Counted from the stretch's first letter, positions 1 to 7,721 are shown. The stretch is DNA of 32,041 nt from HGM13006 sp963649625 (GCA_963649625.1 CAVJIP010000052.1:1-32041); one strand, 5' to 3'. The notes: a model not told the origin generated them from the sequence alone. A program made the numbers and translations.

Positions 1-5
1 CCCCA

Positions 6-56
6 AACCTGCCCCTTTGGGGAAGGTGGCACGGCGTTAGCCGTGCCGAAAGAGGA
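6..56 (+). repeat. Palindromic intergenic repeat, copy A
   Basis: First copy of a two-hairpin element that recurs across the window. The left hairpin is a C-rich/G-rich stem (CCCC TTT GGGG). The right hairpin is GGCACGGC (28-35), loop GTTA, GCCGTGCC (40-47), followed by a purine tail GAAAGAGG. It ends a few bases before the ribosome binding site of the first phage gene. Other copies lie at 1847-1900, 3841-3895, 8493-8545 and 30218-30270, with degenerate relatives at 8571-8620 and about 30296-30512. The structure resembles REP or MITE-like elements. The family name is not known to me. Confidence 0.75.
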
Positions 57-82
57 AAAAACAAAAAAAGGAGTTGATTTCC

Positions 83-1027
83 TTGGATGGCTCCATTGTC
101 ATCTCCCTTGACCTGGAGGACGCCCCCTTCCAGGCCAAGCTGGCCGCCCTGCGGCAAACCGCCGCCCAAACCGCCGCCCAGGCCCTGACCCCCCTGACCG
201 CCGCCCTGGAGAAAACCGCCCTGGCCTTTCATGGCGCTCTGGCCTCCGCCCAGAGCTGGAGCAGCCAGCTTCTGACCCTGTTTCAGGGAACCGGGGCCGC
301 CGCCCAGGCCCTTTTGCCCCGGCTCACCGCCGCCGGGGCCTCCGCCGGGGCCGGATTTCTCTCGGGCCTCCGCACCGCCGACGCCTACGCCGCCGGACGC
401 AGGCTGTCCGCCTCCCTGCTCTCCGGCCTGTCCGCCGGGGACTATTCCGGGGCGGGACAGTCCGCCGCCGCCCGGATGGCCCAGGGCCTTTTGTCCGGTG
501 CCGGAGGGGTGCAATCCGCCGCCGCCGCCCTTTCCGCCTATGTCCGGTCTGCCTTTACCGGGGGCTGGTATTCCCTGGGCTATCAGATTTCCTCGGGCAT
601 TGCCGCCGGGGTACAGGGAGGCAGCGGCCTTATCACCTCCGCCGCCCTGTCTGCCGCCCAAACCGCCCTGTCCGCCGCCAAGCGGGCCCTGGGGGTACGC
701 TCTCCCTCCCGGGTGTTCCGGGATCAGGTGGGCTATCAAATCTCCGCAGGCATCGCCCAGGGGGTGGAGGCAGGCACACCCACCGTCCAGGGGGCCATTC
801 GCCGCCAGTCCATGACCCTGCTCACCACCGCCCGCCGGGACATCCGTCCCAGCCTGCCCGCCCTTTCCTCCCCGGTGTCCGGGGGAACTCCTTCCGCCCC
901 GGCCTTTTCCTCTGCCGCCCCGGTGGAGCTTCGGGTGGAAACCCCCCTGTACTTAGACGGACGGGAGCTGGCCCGGGCCACCGCCAAATATACCGGAGCA
1001 CAGCTCCGCTGGGAGGGCAGTCTATGA
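83..1027 (+). CDS. Short phage tape-measure-like tail protein
   Basis: Predicted to sit in the tail tube lumen and set tail length. The protein is about 314 aa and very rich in Ala, Ser and Gly. The start resembles tape-measure N-termini (DGSIVISLDLED). The second half carries two related glycine-rich blocks (GYQISSGIAAGVQGG and GYQISAGIAQGVEAG) and the motif ALGVRSPSRVFRDQVG, which I recognise from the C-terminal part of siphophage tape-measure proteins. A TTG at 74 sits directly against the AAGGAG at 68-73, which is too close. The in-frame TTG at 83 has 9 nt of spacing and is preferred. The stop overlaps the next start by 4 bp (ATGA), so the two are probably translationally coupled. It is much shorter than usual tape measures (commonly over 600 aa). 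It could be a small tape measure of a short tail or a remnant. Confidence 0.7.
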   Translation: MDGSIVISLDLEDAPFQAKLAALRQTAAQTAAQALTPLTAALEKTALAFHGALASAQSWSSQLLTLFQGTGAAAQALLPRLTAAGASAGAGFLSGLRTADAYAAGRRLSASLLSGLSAGDYSGAGQSAAARMAQGLLSGAGGVQSAAAALSAYVRSAFTGGWYSLGYQISSGIAAGVQGGSGLITSAALSAAQTALSAAKRALGVRSPSRVFRDQVGYQISAGIAQGVEAGTPTVQGAIRRQSMTLLTTARRDIRPSLPALSSPVSGGTPSAPAFSSAAPVELRVETPLYLDGRELARATAKYTGAQLRWEGSL

Positions 1028-1776
1028 GTTTTTTGTATCCCAATGGAACCTCCGGCGTCACCATTGCCGGTCACGACCTGTCCGAGTTCTCCGCCAAGCT
1101 CCAGACCGCCTACACCATGGGCACCCCGGAGCTAAGCACCTCCACCTTCCAGGGCAGATCCCGAAGCACCCTCCTGCTGCTGGACCAGACCTTCGGCCCC
1201 CTGGAGATCACCCTGCCTCTGGAGTTCTGGGGCAGCAGCCGGGGGGACACGGTCGGCAAATGGACCCGGTTTGTACAGGCCGCCTCCGGCAAGGTGATTC
1301 TGGACTTGGCTGACGGCTACGAGTATGCGGTCTGCGCCACGGATTTTGGCAAGCCGGTCTTTCTCTCCGACGGCTATTTCACCGTGGACGTGACCTTCCG
1401 GGGCTTTCGCCAGCGGCCCGAAATCGTGATTTCCGCCCAAACGGACCTGGGCTCCGCCATTACCTGCCCCAGCACCTTCCCCCGGACGGACTGTAAAATC
1501 ACCTTTCCCAAGGCCCTTCTGGGCGGTGCCAAACAGGTGTCCGTGACCCTGGGGGACAACAGCTGGTATCTGAACACCACCTTCACCGGCTCCCAGGATT
1601 TGGTTCTGGACGGGGTCAACAAGATTTTCCTTCTGGGAGGCCAAAATGTCACCGCCCAGATGACCTGGGAGGATTTTCCTTACCTCACCCCCGGCCAGAA
1701 TCCCATTTCCATCTATATCAATACCGTGGGCGTCACCCGAGGGGTGGAGATTTCCTTTCGCCCGACCTATCTGTAA
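1024..1776 (+). CDS. Distal tail (Dit-like) phage protein
   Basis: A 250-aa protein with the look of the siphovirus tail component/Dit family, which forms the hub joining tail tube and baseplate. It has a beta-rich N-terminal half with a segment typical of these proteins (GPLEITLPLEFWG, then a conserved YFTVDVTFRGFRQRPEI stretch) and a C-terminal half that could be the galectin-like domain. The position supports the call: it follows a tape-measure-like gene and precedes a large tail-associated protein, the usual order tape measure, Dit, Tal. The ATG at 1024 overlaps the upstream stop, so expression is coupled. The assignment rests on gene order plus general similarity; other tail-hub proteins are possible. 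Confidence 0.65.
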   Translation: MSFLYPNGTSGVTIAGHDLSEFSAKLQTAYTMGTPELSTSTFQGRSRSTLLLLDQTFGPLEITLPLEFWGSSRGDTVGKWTRFVQAASGKVILDLADGYEYAVCATDFGKPVFLSDGYFTVDVTFRGFRQRPEIVISAQTDLGSAITCPSTFPRTDCKITFPKALLGGAKQVSVTLGDNSWYLNTTFTGSQDLVLDGVNKIFLLGGQNVTAQMTWEDFPYLTPGQNPISIYINTVGVTRGVEISFRPTYL

Positions 1777-1836
1777 TCCTCTGACCTCTTGCCCTTTTCC
1801 TCTTCCGTCACGGCCTTTTCCTCTGACCTCTTGCCC
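1777..1836 (+). repeat. 18-bp direct repeat behind the Dit-like gene
   Basis: The 18-mer TCCTCTGACCTCTTGCCC occurs at 1777-1794 and again at 1819-1836, a spacing of 42 bp. Between them lies a half copy of the palindromic element (CTTCCGTCACGG). The second copy runs into a small hairpin (TTGCCC, loop TCC, GGGCAA, 1831-1845). The 168-bp gap to the next gene holds only this and repeat copy B. Confidence 0.7.
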
Positions 1837-1846
1837 TCCGGGCAAT

Positions 1847-1900
1847 CCACCTTCCCCTTTGGGGAAGGTGGCACGGCTTTAGCCGTGACGGAAGAGGGAG
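1847..1900 (+). repeat. Palindromic intergenic repeat, copy B
   Basis: The best-preserved copy of the family. Hairpin 1 is CCACCTTCCCC (1847-1857), loop TTT, GGGGAAGGTGG (1861-1871). Hairpin 2 is CACGGC, loop TTTA, GCCGTG (about 1872-1887), followed by ACGGAAGAGGGAG. It lies 45 bp before the start of the tail protein gene at 1945, in the same orientation as copies A and C. Confidence 0.8.
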
Positions 1901-1944
1901 ATAGGGCGAAAGAGGGCGCAAAAAAATAAAAAAAGGAGGCCCCT

Positions 1945-3816
1945 ATGCTTGAACTGATTTTAGAAAACGCCCACCAGCCCATCTCCCAGGACGACTACGT
2001 CCTGACCCGGGCCTACGATGGCCGGGACACCGTCACCTTCTCCCTGTCCCGCCGGGACCCGGCGGTGCCCCTTCTCCGGGAGCGCACCCGGGTCTTGGAG
2101 ACCACCACCGGCCAAATGTTTCTGGTGTCCGGGGTGGACGGAGGCCAGACCCAGGCGGACTTTGTTTTGAAAAAGGACCTGACCGACTGGACGGCCCTGG
2201 TCTACCCGGGCTACACCAACGGCAGCAAAACCGCCACCGCCGCCCAGACCATCGCCCAGGTGCTCCCCTCCGGCTGGAGCCTGACCCTAGAGGAGGAAAA
2301 CCACCTGCAGGCCTACCTGACCCTGGAGGGCCCCACCCCTTTGGACGTGGCCCTCCACTGTATGGAGGTCTACGGCTGCGCCCTGGAGTTTGACAACAAA
2401 AGGAAAATCGCCCACCTCCACTTTCCCGGCCAAAAGACCCCGGGCACCGCCTTTCTGGCAGAAGCCGCCAACCTCCGGGCGGCCCCGGAGTACAAAAGTG
2501 CCGCCGGGGACATGGTCACTCGGCTCTACGCCCAGGGGGCCGGCGGGGTGGACTTTGCGGACATTAACGACGGAAAGCCCTATGTAGACTGCTTTGACAG
2601 CTGTGGGGAGGTGCTGGCGGGCTTTTGGCGGGATGACCGCTACAGGGTGCCGGAGCATCTTCTGGCCGCCGCCCGGGAGAAGGTCAAGTCCCTGTCCCAG
2701 CCGGAGCGGAGCTGGAGCCTGTGGGTCTGCGACCTGAAGCGGGTGGACGGGGCCGCCTGGCCGGGGCTGGAGCTGGGGCTGTATGATGTGATTCGCCTGG
2801 TAGACCCCAGCCTGGGCCAGACCATGGAGGCCCAAATCACCCAGCTGCGCCTCAGCCCCCACCACCCGGAGAAAAACGAGATTTCCATTACCAACGTCAC
2901 CGGCACCCTTCGGCCCACCCTGTCCGCCTCCCTGGTGGAGCGGAGCCGGGGCAGCCTCTACGGGGACTTGGTGGTGACGGTAGACCAGGTGAAAAAACGC
3001 CTCCAGGACACGGACGACCTGGCCGCCGGTGCCAAAGCTGCCGCAGCTTCCGCCCAATCTGCCGCCGATTCCGCCCAGAACACCGCCAATACCGCCCAAT
3101 CTGCCGCCGATTCCGCCCAGAACACCGCCCTGGCCATTGCCGGCGGAACCTACACCGGAGGCACCTTTTTAGACGGCAAGCGGCTCTACTCCCCGGAAAT
3201 CTATGGAAAAACCCTCACCCTTCGCAGTACCGACACGGATTCCGGGGCCTGTCCCACCCTTTCCCTCTACCCGGCGGAGGGGGCGGCCATGCTGGAGCTT
3301 CTGGCCTACGGCAGCTCCCACCAGGGCTACAGTGCCGCCCTGACCTCTCCCCAGGACTTGGTGCTCGCCTCGGGCTGCGCCATTTTGCTCTGTCCCGGCT
3401 CCGGCACAGGAGCCAGCGGAGAAAAAGGCGTCTCCGTTTCCGGCCCCCTTACCGCCACCGGCCTGAACATCGGCAGTCAGTCCATGGGAGATTTTGTCAC
3501 CGACCAGGGCACCAGCGGCATCTGGCGGTATCGAAAATGGGCCAGCGGCATTAAGGAATGCTGGGGCCAGTCCAGTGCCCAGCGGGACATCACCCAAAGC
3601 TGGCAGGACAGGGGCTATATTTCCTCTTACATTGTGGAGAGCTTTCCCTTTTCCTTCTCCGCCCGGCCCACCGTCACCGTCTCCTGCTGTAACGATTCTA
3701 TTGTCACCCCCGCCCTCAGCGGCAACACCGGCCCCGCCAGGGTGTATTTTTACCTCCAAAGCGCCGCCTCCACCAGCGGCACCTGGAGTTATTCCATTTA
3801 CGCCATCGGGGAGTGA
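1945..3816 (+). CDS. Phage tail-associated / tail fibre protein
   Basis: A 623-aa protein probably sited at the tail tip. Residues 1 to about 330 resemble the prophage tail endopeptidase/Gp37-like hub domain found directly after Dit (MLELILENAHQPISQDDYVL, later VTRLYAQGAGG). Residues 350-395 form an Ala/Ser/Gln coiled coil built on a duplicated 14-residue unit. The C-terminal 220 residues look like a receptor-binding module. They include WRYRKWASGIKECWG (about 527-541), a signature I recognise from clostridial prophage tail fibres. So hub and fibre parts seem to be joined in one chain, common in small Gram-positive siphophages. The ATG at 1945 has an AAAGGAGG ribosome site 8 nt upstream. I see no clear peptidase catalytic motif. 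Confidence 0.7.
   Translation: MLELILENAHQPISQDDYVLTRAYDGRDTVTFSLSRRDPAVPLLRERTRVLETTTGQMFLVSGVDGGQTQADFVLKKDLTDWTALVYPGYTNGSKTATAAQTIAQVLPSGWSLTLEEENHLQAYLTLEGPTPLDVALHCMEVYGCALEFDNKRKIAHLHFPGQKTPGTAFLAEAANLRAAPEYKSAAGDMVTRLYAQGAGGVDFADINDGKPYVDCFDSCGEVLAGFWRDDRYRVPEHLLAAAREKVKSLSQPERSWSLWVCDLKRVDGAAWPGLELGLYDVIRLVDPSLGQTMEAQITQLRLSPHHPEKNEISITNVTGTLRPTLSASLVERSRGSLYGDLVVTVDQVKKRLQDTDDLAAGAKAAAASAQSAADSAQNTANTAQSAADSAQNTALAIAGGTYTGGTFLDGKRLYSPEIYGKTLTLRSTDTDSGACPTLSLYPAEGAAMLELLAYGSSHQGYSAALTSPQDLVLASGCAILLCPGSGTGASGEKGVSVSGPLTATGLNIGSQSMGDFVTDQGTSGIWRYRKWASGIKECWGQSSAQRDITQSWQDRGYISSYIVESFPFSFSARPTVTVSCCNDSIVTPALSGNTGPARVYFYLQSAASTSGTWSYSIYAIGE
3050..3129 (+). repeat. In-gene 42-bp tandem duplication (14-residue coiled-coil unit)
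   Basis: Two identical 38-bp blocks (3050-3087 and 3092-3129) repeat with a 42-bp period and encode AQSAADSAQNTA twice. Fourteen residues is two heptads, so the duplication lengthens the trimeric coiled coil without breaking its register. Identity at the DNA level suggests a recent duplication. Confidence 0.85.
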
Positions 3817-3840
3817 TTTGTTCTCCCTCATCCGCCGCAC

Positions 3841-3895
3841 CCAAAACCTTCCCCTTTGGGGAAGGTGGCGCGGCTTTAGCCGTGACGGAAGAGGA
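3841..3895 (+). repeat. Palindromic intergenic repeat, copy C
   Basis: Starts CCAAAACCTTCCCC, loop TTT, GGGGAAGGTGG, then CGCGGC, loop TTTA, GCCGTG and the tail ACGGAAGAGG. It lies between the tail fibre gene and the holin, about 45 bp before the holin start. One arm of hairpin 2 has a substitution (GCGCGGC against GCCGTGA). Confidence 0.8.
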
Positions 3896-3937
3896 AGAAC
3901 GCCGCAAGCGTACAAAAAAAAGAAAGGAGGATCCCCC

Positions 3938-4348
3938 ATGAAACACCCCCTCTGCGCCGCCTTCGGCGCCCTCACCGCCCTGATTACCACCGCCTTCGGC
4001 GGCTGGGACGGGGCCATAACCACCCTGTTTCTCTTTATGACCATCGACTATCTCTCGGGCCTTGTCCTGGCGGGCATTTTCCACCGCTCCGACAAAACCA
4101 AAACCGGCACCCTCAGCTCCGCCGTAGGCTTTCGGGGCCTGTGCAAAAAGGGCATGGAGCTGCTGGTGGTGCTGATTGCCGCCCGGCTGGATCTGCTTCT
4201 GGGCTCGGACTTTCTCCGGGATGCGGCGTGCGTTGGCTTTTTGGTCAACGAGCTTTTGTCCATTGTGGAGAATGCAGGAGCCATGGGCGTGCCCATCCCG
4301 GCGGCCCTCCGCCGAGCCATTGCGCTTTTGGAACAGCAGCAGGAATAA
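3938..4348 (+). CDS. Phage holin (TcdE/Cph1-like family)
   Basis: A 136-aa membrane protein that would form lesions in the cytoplasmic membrane at lysis. It shows three or four hydrophobic segments (about residues 8-22, 25-50, 65-90, 93-115), the family-like segment TIDYLSGLVLAG near residue 33, and a helical C-terminus. This matches the toxin-secretion/phage-lysis holin family (holin 4, Cph1/TcdE type), whose usual size is 130-150 aa. The reading frame is open further upstream, but the ATG at 3938 has an AAAGGAGG site at the right distance and fits family length. A holin after the tail fibre is normal. The missing partner endolysin downstream is not. Confidence 0.85.
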   Translation: MKHPLCAAFGALTALITTAFGGWDGAITTLFLFMTIDYLSGLVLAGIFHRSDKTKTGTLSSAVGFRGLCKKGMELLVVLIAARLDLLLGSDFLRDAACVGFLVNELLSIVENAGAMGVPIPAALRRAIALLEQQQE

Positions 4349-4368
4349 TTTCTTTTCCCCTCCGGAGG

Positions 4369-4748
4369 CCCTATTTCTGTGGGAACAGAAATAGGGGAAA
4401 GAATCACCAAAGGGGCGTTCCCCTTTGGGAACCCCCGCCGGACTTGATTCTGCCTACTTCTATTTCTTGGGCAAAAGCAGTCCCTGCCCCTGGCCGACTG
4501 GGTCGCGCCCCGACCCATCGTCCTCGCCAGACTTCTCCGCAGCCATGGTTCCCCAGCTGGAGGGCTTGGCTTCGCCAGCTGGGAAAAACTGCAAGATATG
4601 GACATGAAAGACCGGCGCAGGACAGCGAGGCTGATAAAAACCTGGAGGGTTTTTATCAGCCACGGGTAGGGGCTTCTTGGCGTGAAAGCCATAGGAGTAA
4701 GGGGAATCAAATTTAGGGAGGGATTCCAAAGGCCCCCCAAAGGGGGGC
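4369..4748. other. Hairpin-dense non-coding stretch (possible structured RNA)
   Basis: The 414 bp between holin and lysC carry no convincing gene but at least six perfect inverted repeats. They are: CCCTATTTCTGT 4369-4380 with 4385-4396 (12 bp, 4-nt loop); CCAAAGGGG 4407-4415 with 4420-4428 (9 bp); TGGGTCG 4499-4505 with 4511-4517 (7 bp); CCCAGCTGG 4552-4560 with 4575-4583 (9 bp); CTGATAAAAACC 4631-4642 with 4648-4659 (12 bp, 5-nt loop); GCCCCCC 4732-4738 with 4742-4748 (7 bp). A weaker GGAATC/GATTCC pair (4703-4708, 4722-4727) lies between the last two. None has a proper T-run, so they are not simple terminators. The last may serve as a weak end for the lysC transcript. Strand and function are unknown. 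Confidence 0.6.
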
Positions 4749-4762
4749 GAAAGAGGGAGAAA

Positions 4763-5971
4763 TCAGTGGAAAAACTTATCGTGTATCACCGCCACCGCCC
4801 GGTCTGCGTCGTCCTTGCTGATGAGCACCGACAGCTTGATCTCACTGGTGGAAATCATCCGAATATTGATATGCTCCTCATACAGGGCCTCAAACATGGT
4901 GGCCGCCACGCCGGGATTGTCCACCATGCCGCCCCCCACCACGGACACCTTGGCCACGTCCTGGTTGATGTCCACATGGTCATAGCCCAGCTCCTCCTTG
5001 TGGTCGGCGAGGATGCGATAGGCCCGGTCTGCCGCCTGCTTGTGGACGGTAAAGGTGATGTCCTTGGAATCGCTGCGGCCAATGGACTGGATGATAATGT
5101 CCACGTTGATTTTCTCCTTGGCCAGCAGGTTAAAGACCTTGTAGGCGGTGCCGGGGGTGTCGCTCAGGCCCACCATGGCGATTCTGGCGATGTCCTTGTC
5201 CGAGGCCACGCCGCTGATGTAGGTTTTTTCCACTTTTTTCACTGCCTCCTTGACAATGGTTCCCGGCGCTCCCGTAAAGCTGGAGAGCACCTCCAGATTC
5301 ATGTTGTACCGCTTTGCCATTTCCACAGACCGGTTGTGAAGCACCTGGGCCCCCAGCGAGGCCAGCTCCAGCATTTCGTTAAAGGTGATCTCCTCCAGCT
5401 TTCGGGCGGTTTTCACTTTTCTGGGGTCGGCGGTGTACACCCCGTCCACGTCCGTGTAGATCTGGCACAGGCTGGCCTTCAGGGCCACCGCCAGGGCCAC
5501 CGCCGTGGTGTCCGAGCCGCCCCGGCCCAGGGTGGTCTGGTCGCCGAATTTGTTCACCCCCTGAAAGCCCGCCACCAGGACGATTCGCTTCCGGTCCAGC
5601 TCCTCCCGGATCCTGGCGCCCATCACCCGCTTGATGCGGGCGGCCCCGTAGGAGGAGGAGGTCTCCAGCCCCACCTGCCAGCCGGTGAGAGACACCACCG
5701 GGAAATCCAGCCGTTCAATGGCCATGGCCATCAGGGCGATGGACTGCTGCTCTCCCGTGGTCAGCAGCACGTCCATTTCCCGGGCCGAGGCGTAGGGATT
5801 GATGGCGTAGGCCTTGGCCAGCAGATCGTCGGTGGTGTCTCCCTGGGCCGACAGCACCACCACCACATCGTTTCCCTTTTTGTAGGTGTTGGTAATAATT
5901 TCCGCAACGTGCAGGATTCGCTCGGCGTTGGCCACGGAGCTGCCGCCGAACTTCTGTACGATCAATGCCAT
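4763..5971 (-). CDS. lysC: Aspartate kinase
   Basis: Phosphorylates aspartate, the first step towards lysine, threonine and methionine. The 402-aa length is normal for the monofunctional enzyme. The N-terminal amino-acid kinase domain opens with VQKFGGSS (residues 5-12), the nucleotide/aspartate-binding signature. The GRGGSDTTAVALA stretch and the YTDVDGVYTADPR motif are also clear. The C-terminal third holds two ACT domains (from about residue 265; GVASDKDIARIAMVGLSDTPG and VSVVGGGMVDNPGVAATMF), which normally carry feedback inhibition. The ATG has AAAAGGAGG upstream. Only 15 bp separate it from hom, so it is the last gene of the ACT-hom-lysC operon. No lysine riboswitch is seen in the operon leader. 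Confidence 0.97.
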   Translation of the reverse strand: MALIVQKFGGSSVANAERILHVAEIITNTYKKGNDVVVVLSAQGDTTDDLLAKAYAINPYASAREMDVLLTTGEQQSIALMAMAIERLDFPVVSLTGWQVGLETSSSYGAARIKRVMGARIREELDRKRIVLVAGFQGVNKFGDQTTLGRGGSDTTAVALAVALKASLCQIYTDVDGVYTADPRKVKTARKLEEITFNEMLELASLGAQVLHNRSVEMAKRYNMNLEVLSSFTGAPGTIVKEAVKKVEKTYISGVASDKDIARIAMVGLSDTPGTAYKVFNLLAKEKINVDIIIQSIGRSDSKDITFTVHKQAADRAYRILADHKEELGYDHVDINQDVAKVSVVGGGMVDNPGVAATMFEALYEEHINIRMISTSEIKLSVLISKDDADRAVAVIHDKFFH

Positions 5972-5986
5972 GGGTTTTCCTCCTTT

Positions 5987-7186
5987 TTATGCCAGAACCG
6001 GCAGGCACAGGAAAACATCCAGGCCCTGGGTCTTGGCCTTGAGGGTTTTCTTGGACATGGGGGCGGTGATGACCCCAAACTCGTTGGGGGCGTTGGGGCT
6101 GGCCAAAAAGGCGCAGTCTCCCAGGGCGTGGGTGATCCGGTGTACCGGCTCCTCGGTGCGCAGATACCAGGCCATCACCAGCTCCTCCGGGTCGGCCCTC
6201 TGCTCCGGGTCGGCCTCCTCCCAGGTCATCTGGGATGCGCCCCGGATACAGTCGATCACGTCCGCCGCCACCGCCGAGGCCGTGGGCAGCTTTCCCGCCC
6301 CCTGGCCGTAGAACATGACCTCTCCCACCTGGTCGCCGCAGACCACAATGCCGTTAAACACGTCCTCCACATTGGCCAGGGGCAGCTCCCGGGCCACCAG
6401 ATGGGGGGCCACATAGGCCGCCACCCGTCCGTCCTCCAGGCGAAGGGCCCGGCCTAAGAGCTTGATTTTCCGGCCTCCCGCCTGGGCCAGGGCCACGTCC
6501 TTGCCGGTGATGGCGGTGATGCCCTGGGTGGGCACCTGCCGGGGGTCGATCTGCCGGCCAAAGGCCAGGGCCGAGAGGATGCACAGCTTTCTGCAGGCGT
6601 CCTGGCCCTCCACATCGGCGGTGGGGTCGGCCTCGGCATAGCCCTTCTCCTGGGCCTGCTCCAGGGCCTTTTGGAAGGACAGTCCCTCCCTTATCATTTT
6701 AGACAAAATGTAGTTGGTGGTGCCATTGAGAATGCCGTAGAGCTGGGTAATCTCATTGGCGGTCATACAGGAGGCCATAGGCCGCAGCACCGGAATGCCG
6801 CCCCCCACCGAGGCCTCGAAGAAGTAGCGTACCCCCTTCTCCTGGGCCAGCTTTAAGAGCCTTGGCCCCTGCTCCGCCACCAGCTCCTTGTTGGATGTGA
6901 CCACGCTTTTTCCCGCCGCCAGGGCCCGGAGGGTGTAGTCCAGGGCCGCCTGACAGCCCCCGATGCACTCGGCCACCACCGTCACCTCCGGGTCCTTTTC
7001 AATCAGGGAAAAGTCCTCCACCACCAGAGGTCCATAGGGGCTGTCCGGGTAGGGATGCCGCCCCAGAATGTATTTCACCTGCACCGGTTCCCCGGCCTTT
7101 TTGGCAATGGCGGCGGCGTTTTTGTCCAGCACCTCCGCCACCCCGGAGCCCACGGTGCCGAAGCCTAAAATTGCAATTTTTGCCAT
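5987..7186 (-). CDS. hom: Homoserine dehydrogenase
   Basis: Reduces aspartate semialdehyde to homoserine with NAD(P)H. The Rossmann motif GFGTVGSG is at residues 8-15. The catalytic-domain signature follows (AEADPTADVEGQDACRKL, about 184-201). The enzyme is 399 aa, slightly short. The ACT-like tail that normally follows YLR (here 341-343) is only about 55 residues and looks eroded (EEPVHRITHALGDCAF, then a divergent end). Feedback control by threonine through this domain may therefore be altered; that is inference. The ATG is preceded by TAAGGAGG and lies 11 bp after the ACT gene stop. thrB and thrC are not in this operon. Confidence 0.96.
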   Translation of the reverse strand: MAKIAILGFGTVGSGVAEVLDKNAAAIAKKAGEPVQVKYILGRHPYPDSPYGPLVVEDFSLIEKDPEVTVVAECIGGCQAALDYTLRALAAGKSVVTSNKELVAEQGPRLLKLAQEKGVRYFFEASVGGGIPVLRPMASCMTANEITQLYGILNGTTNYILSKMIREGLSFQKALEQAQEKGYAEADPTADVEGQDACRKLCILSALAFGRQIDPRQVPTQGITAITGKDVALAQAGGRKIKLLGRALRLEDGRVAAYVAPHLVARELPLANVEDVFNGIVVCGDQVGEVMFYGQGAGKLPTASAVAADVIDCIRGASQMTWEEADPEQRADPEELVMAWYLRTEEPVHRITHALGDCAFLASPNAPNEFGVITAPMSKKTLKAKTQGLDVFLCLPVLA

Positions 7187-7197
7187 GAATATCCTCC

Positions 7198-7638
7198 TTA
7201 TCCCGCCACGATCTCGGCCTTCCGCACCCCGTCCAGATTGCTCATCCGCTTGAGCAGGTCCTCCACGGAGCAGCGCAAATCGCTGGATTCCGCAGAAATG
7301 GTCACAATGGCGCAGCCGTTGGTGGGAATATTTTGGTTGATGGTCAGAATATTCGCCCCGTTATAGGCGAAAATGGAGAGGATCCCCGACAGCACGCCGG
7401 TGCGGTCCTTCAGGGTCAGCTGAAAGGTGATGATGCGCCCGGACATGAGATTTTGAAAAGGGGTCATCACGTCCCGGTATTTGTAAAAGGCGCTGCGGCT
7501 GATGCCGGTGATTTTGGTGGCCTCCCCCACGGTGCTCACCTCGCCGCTGTCCAGCAGCCGCTTGGCCTCCGCCACCTTGAGAAAGACCTCCGGCAGAGCC
7601 GAAGCCTCCACGATGTAATATTTAGGGGTATTTTCCAT
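7198..7638 (-). CDS. ACT domain-containing protein (UPF0735/PheB-like)
   Basis: A 146-aa protein. Residues 1 to about 65 contain a helix-turn-helix-like segment (GEATKITGISRSAFYKYRD). Residues 70-146 form an ACT domain (LKDRTGVLSGILSIFAYNGAN, then NGCAIVTISAE). ACT domains bind amino acids and regulate enzymes or transcription. The family is often called PheB, though chorismate mutase activity is not shown for it. It is the first gene of the operon with hom and lysC, which suggests a role in sensing an aspartate-family amino acid; that is inference. The start has AGGAGG 7 nt upstream. Confidence 0.88.
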   Translation of the reverse strand: MENTPKYYIVEASALPEVFLKVAEAKRLLDSGEVSTVGEATKITGISRSAFYKYRDVMTPFQNLMSGRIITFQLTLKDRTGVLSGILSIFAYNGANILTINQNIPTNGCAIVTISAESSDLRCSVEDLLKRMSNLDGVRKAEIVAG

Positions 7639-7692
7639 GGAATAACCTCCTGTTCTGTCCGCATGAGAAGTTCATTTGTTTTTGTCCTGCAT

Positions 7693-7721
7693 ATCTTACC
7701 ACGCCTGCTGTCCTCTGGCAA
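7693..7721 (-). promoter_or_regulatory. Promoter of the ACT-hom-lysC operon
   Basis: Read on the minus strand: TTGCCA (plus positions 7716-7721), 17-bp spacer, TAAGAT (7693-7698). This is a good sigma-A type promoter and the start would lie about 50 bp before the ACT gene. The leader is short and shows no T-box or lysine riboswitch. Confidence 0.65.

Noticed and set aside
4460..4729. An 89-aa minus-strand frame between holin and lysC
   Set aside because: No ribosome site; it crosses several perfect hairpins. It could still be a commonly misannotated frame of a conserved RNA, so it is noted in the hairpin finding.
4682..6457. A 591-aa plus-strand frame across lysC and hom
   Set aside because: Antisense to two well-supported enzymes, His/Gly-rich, no ribosome site.
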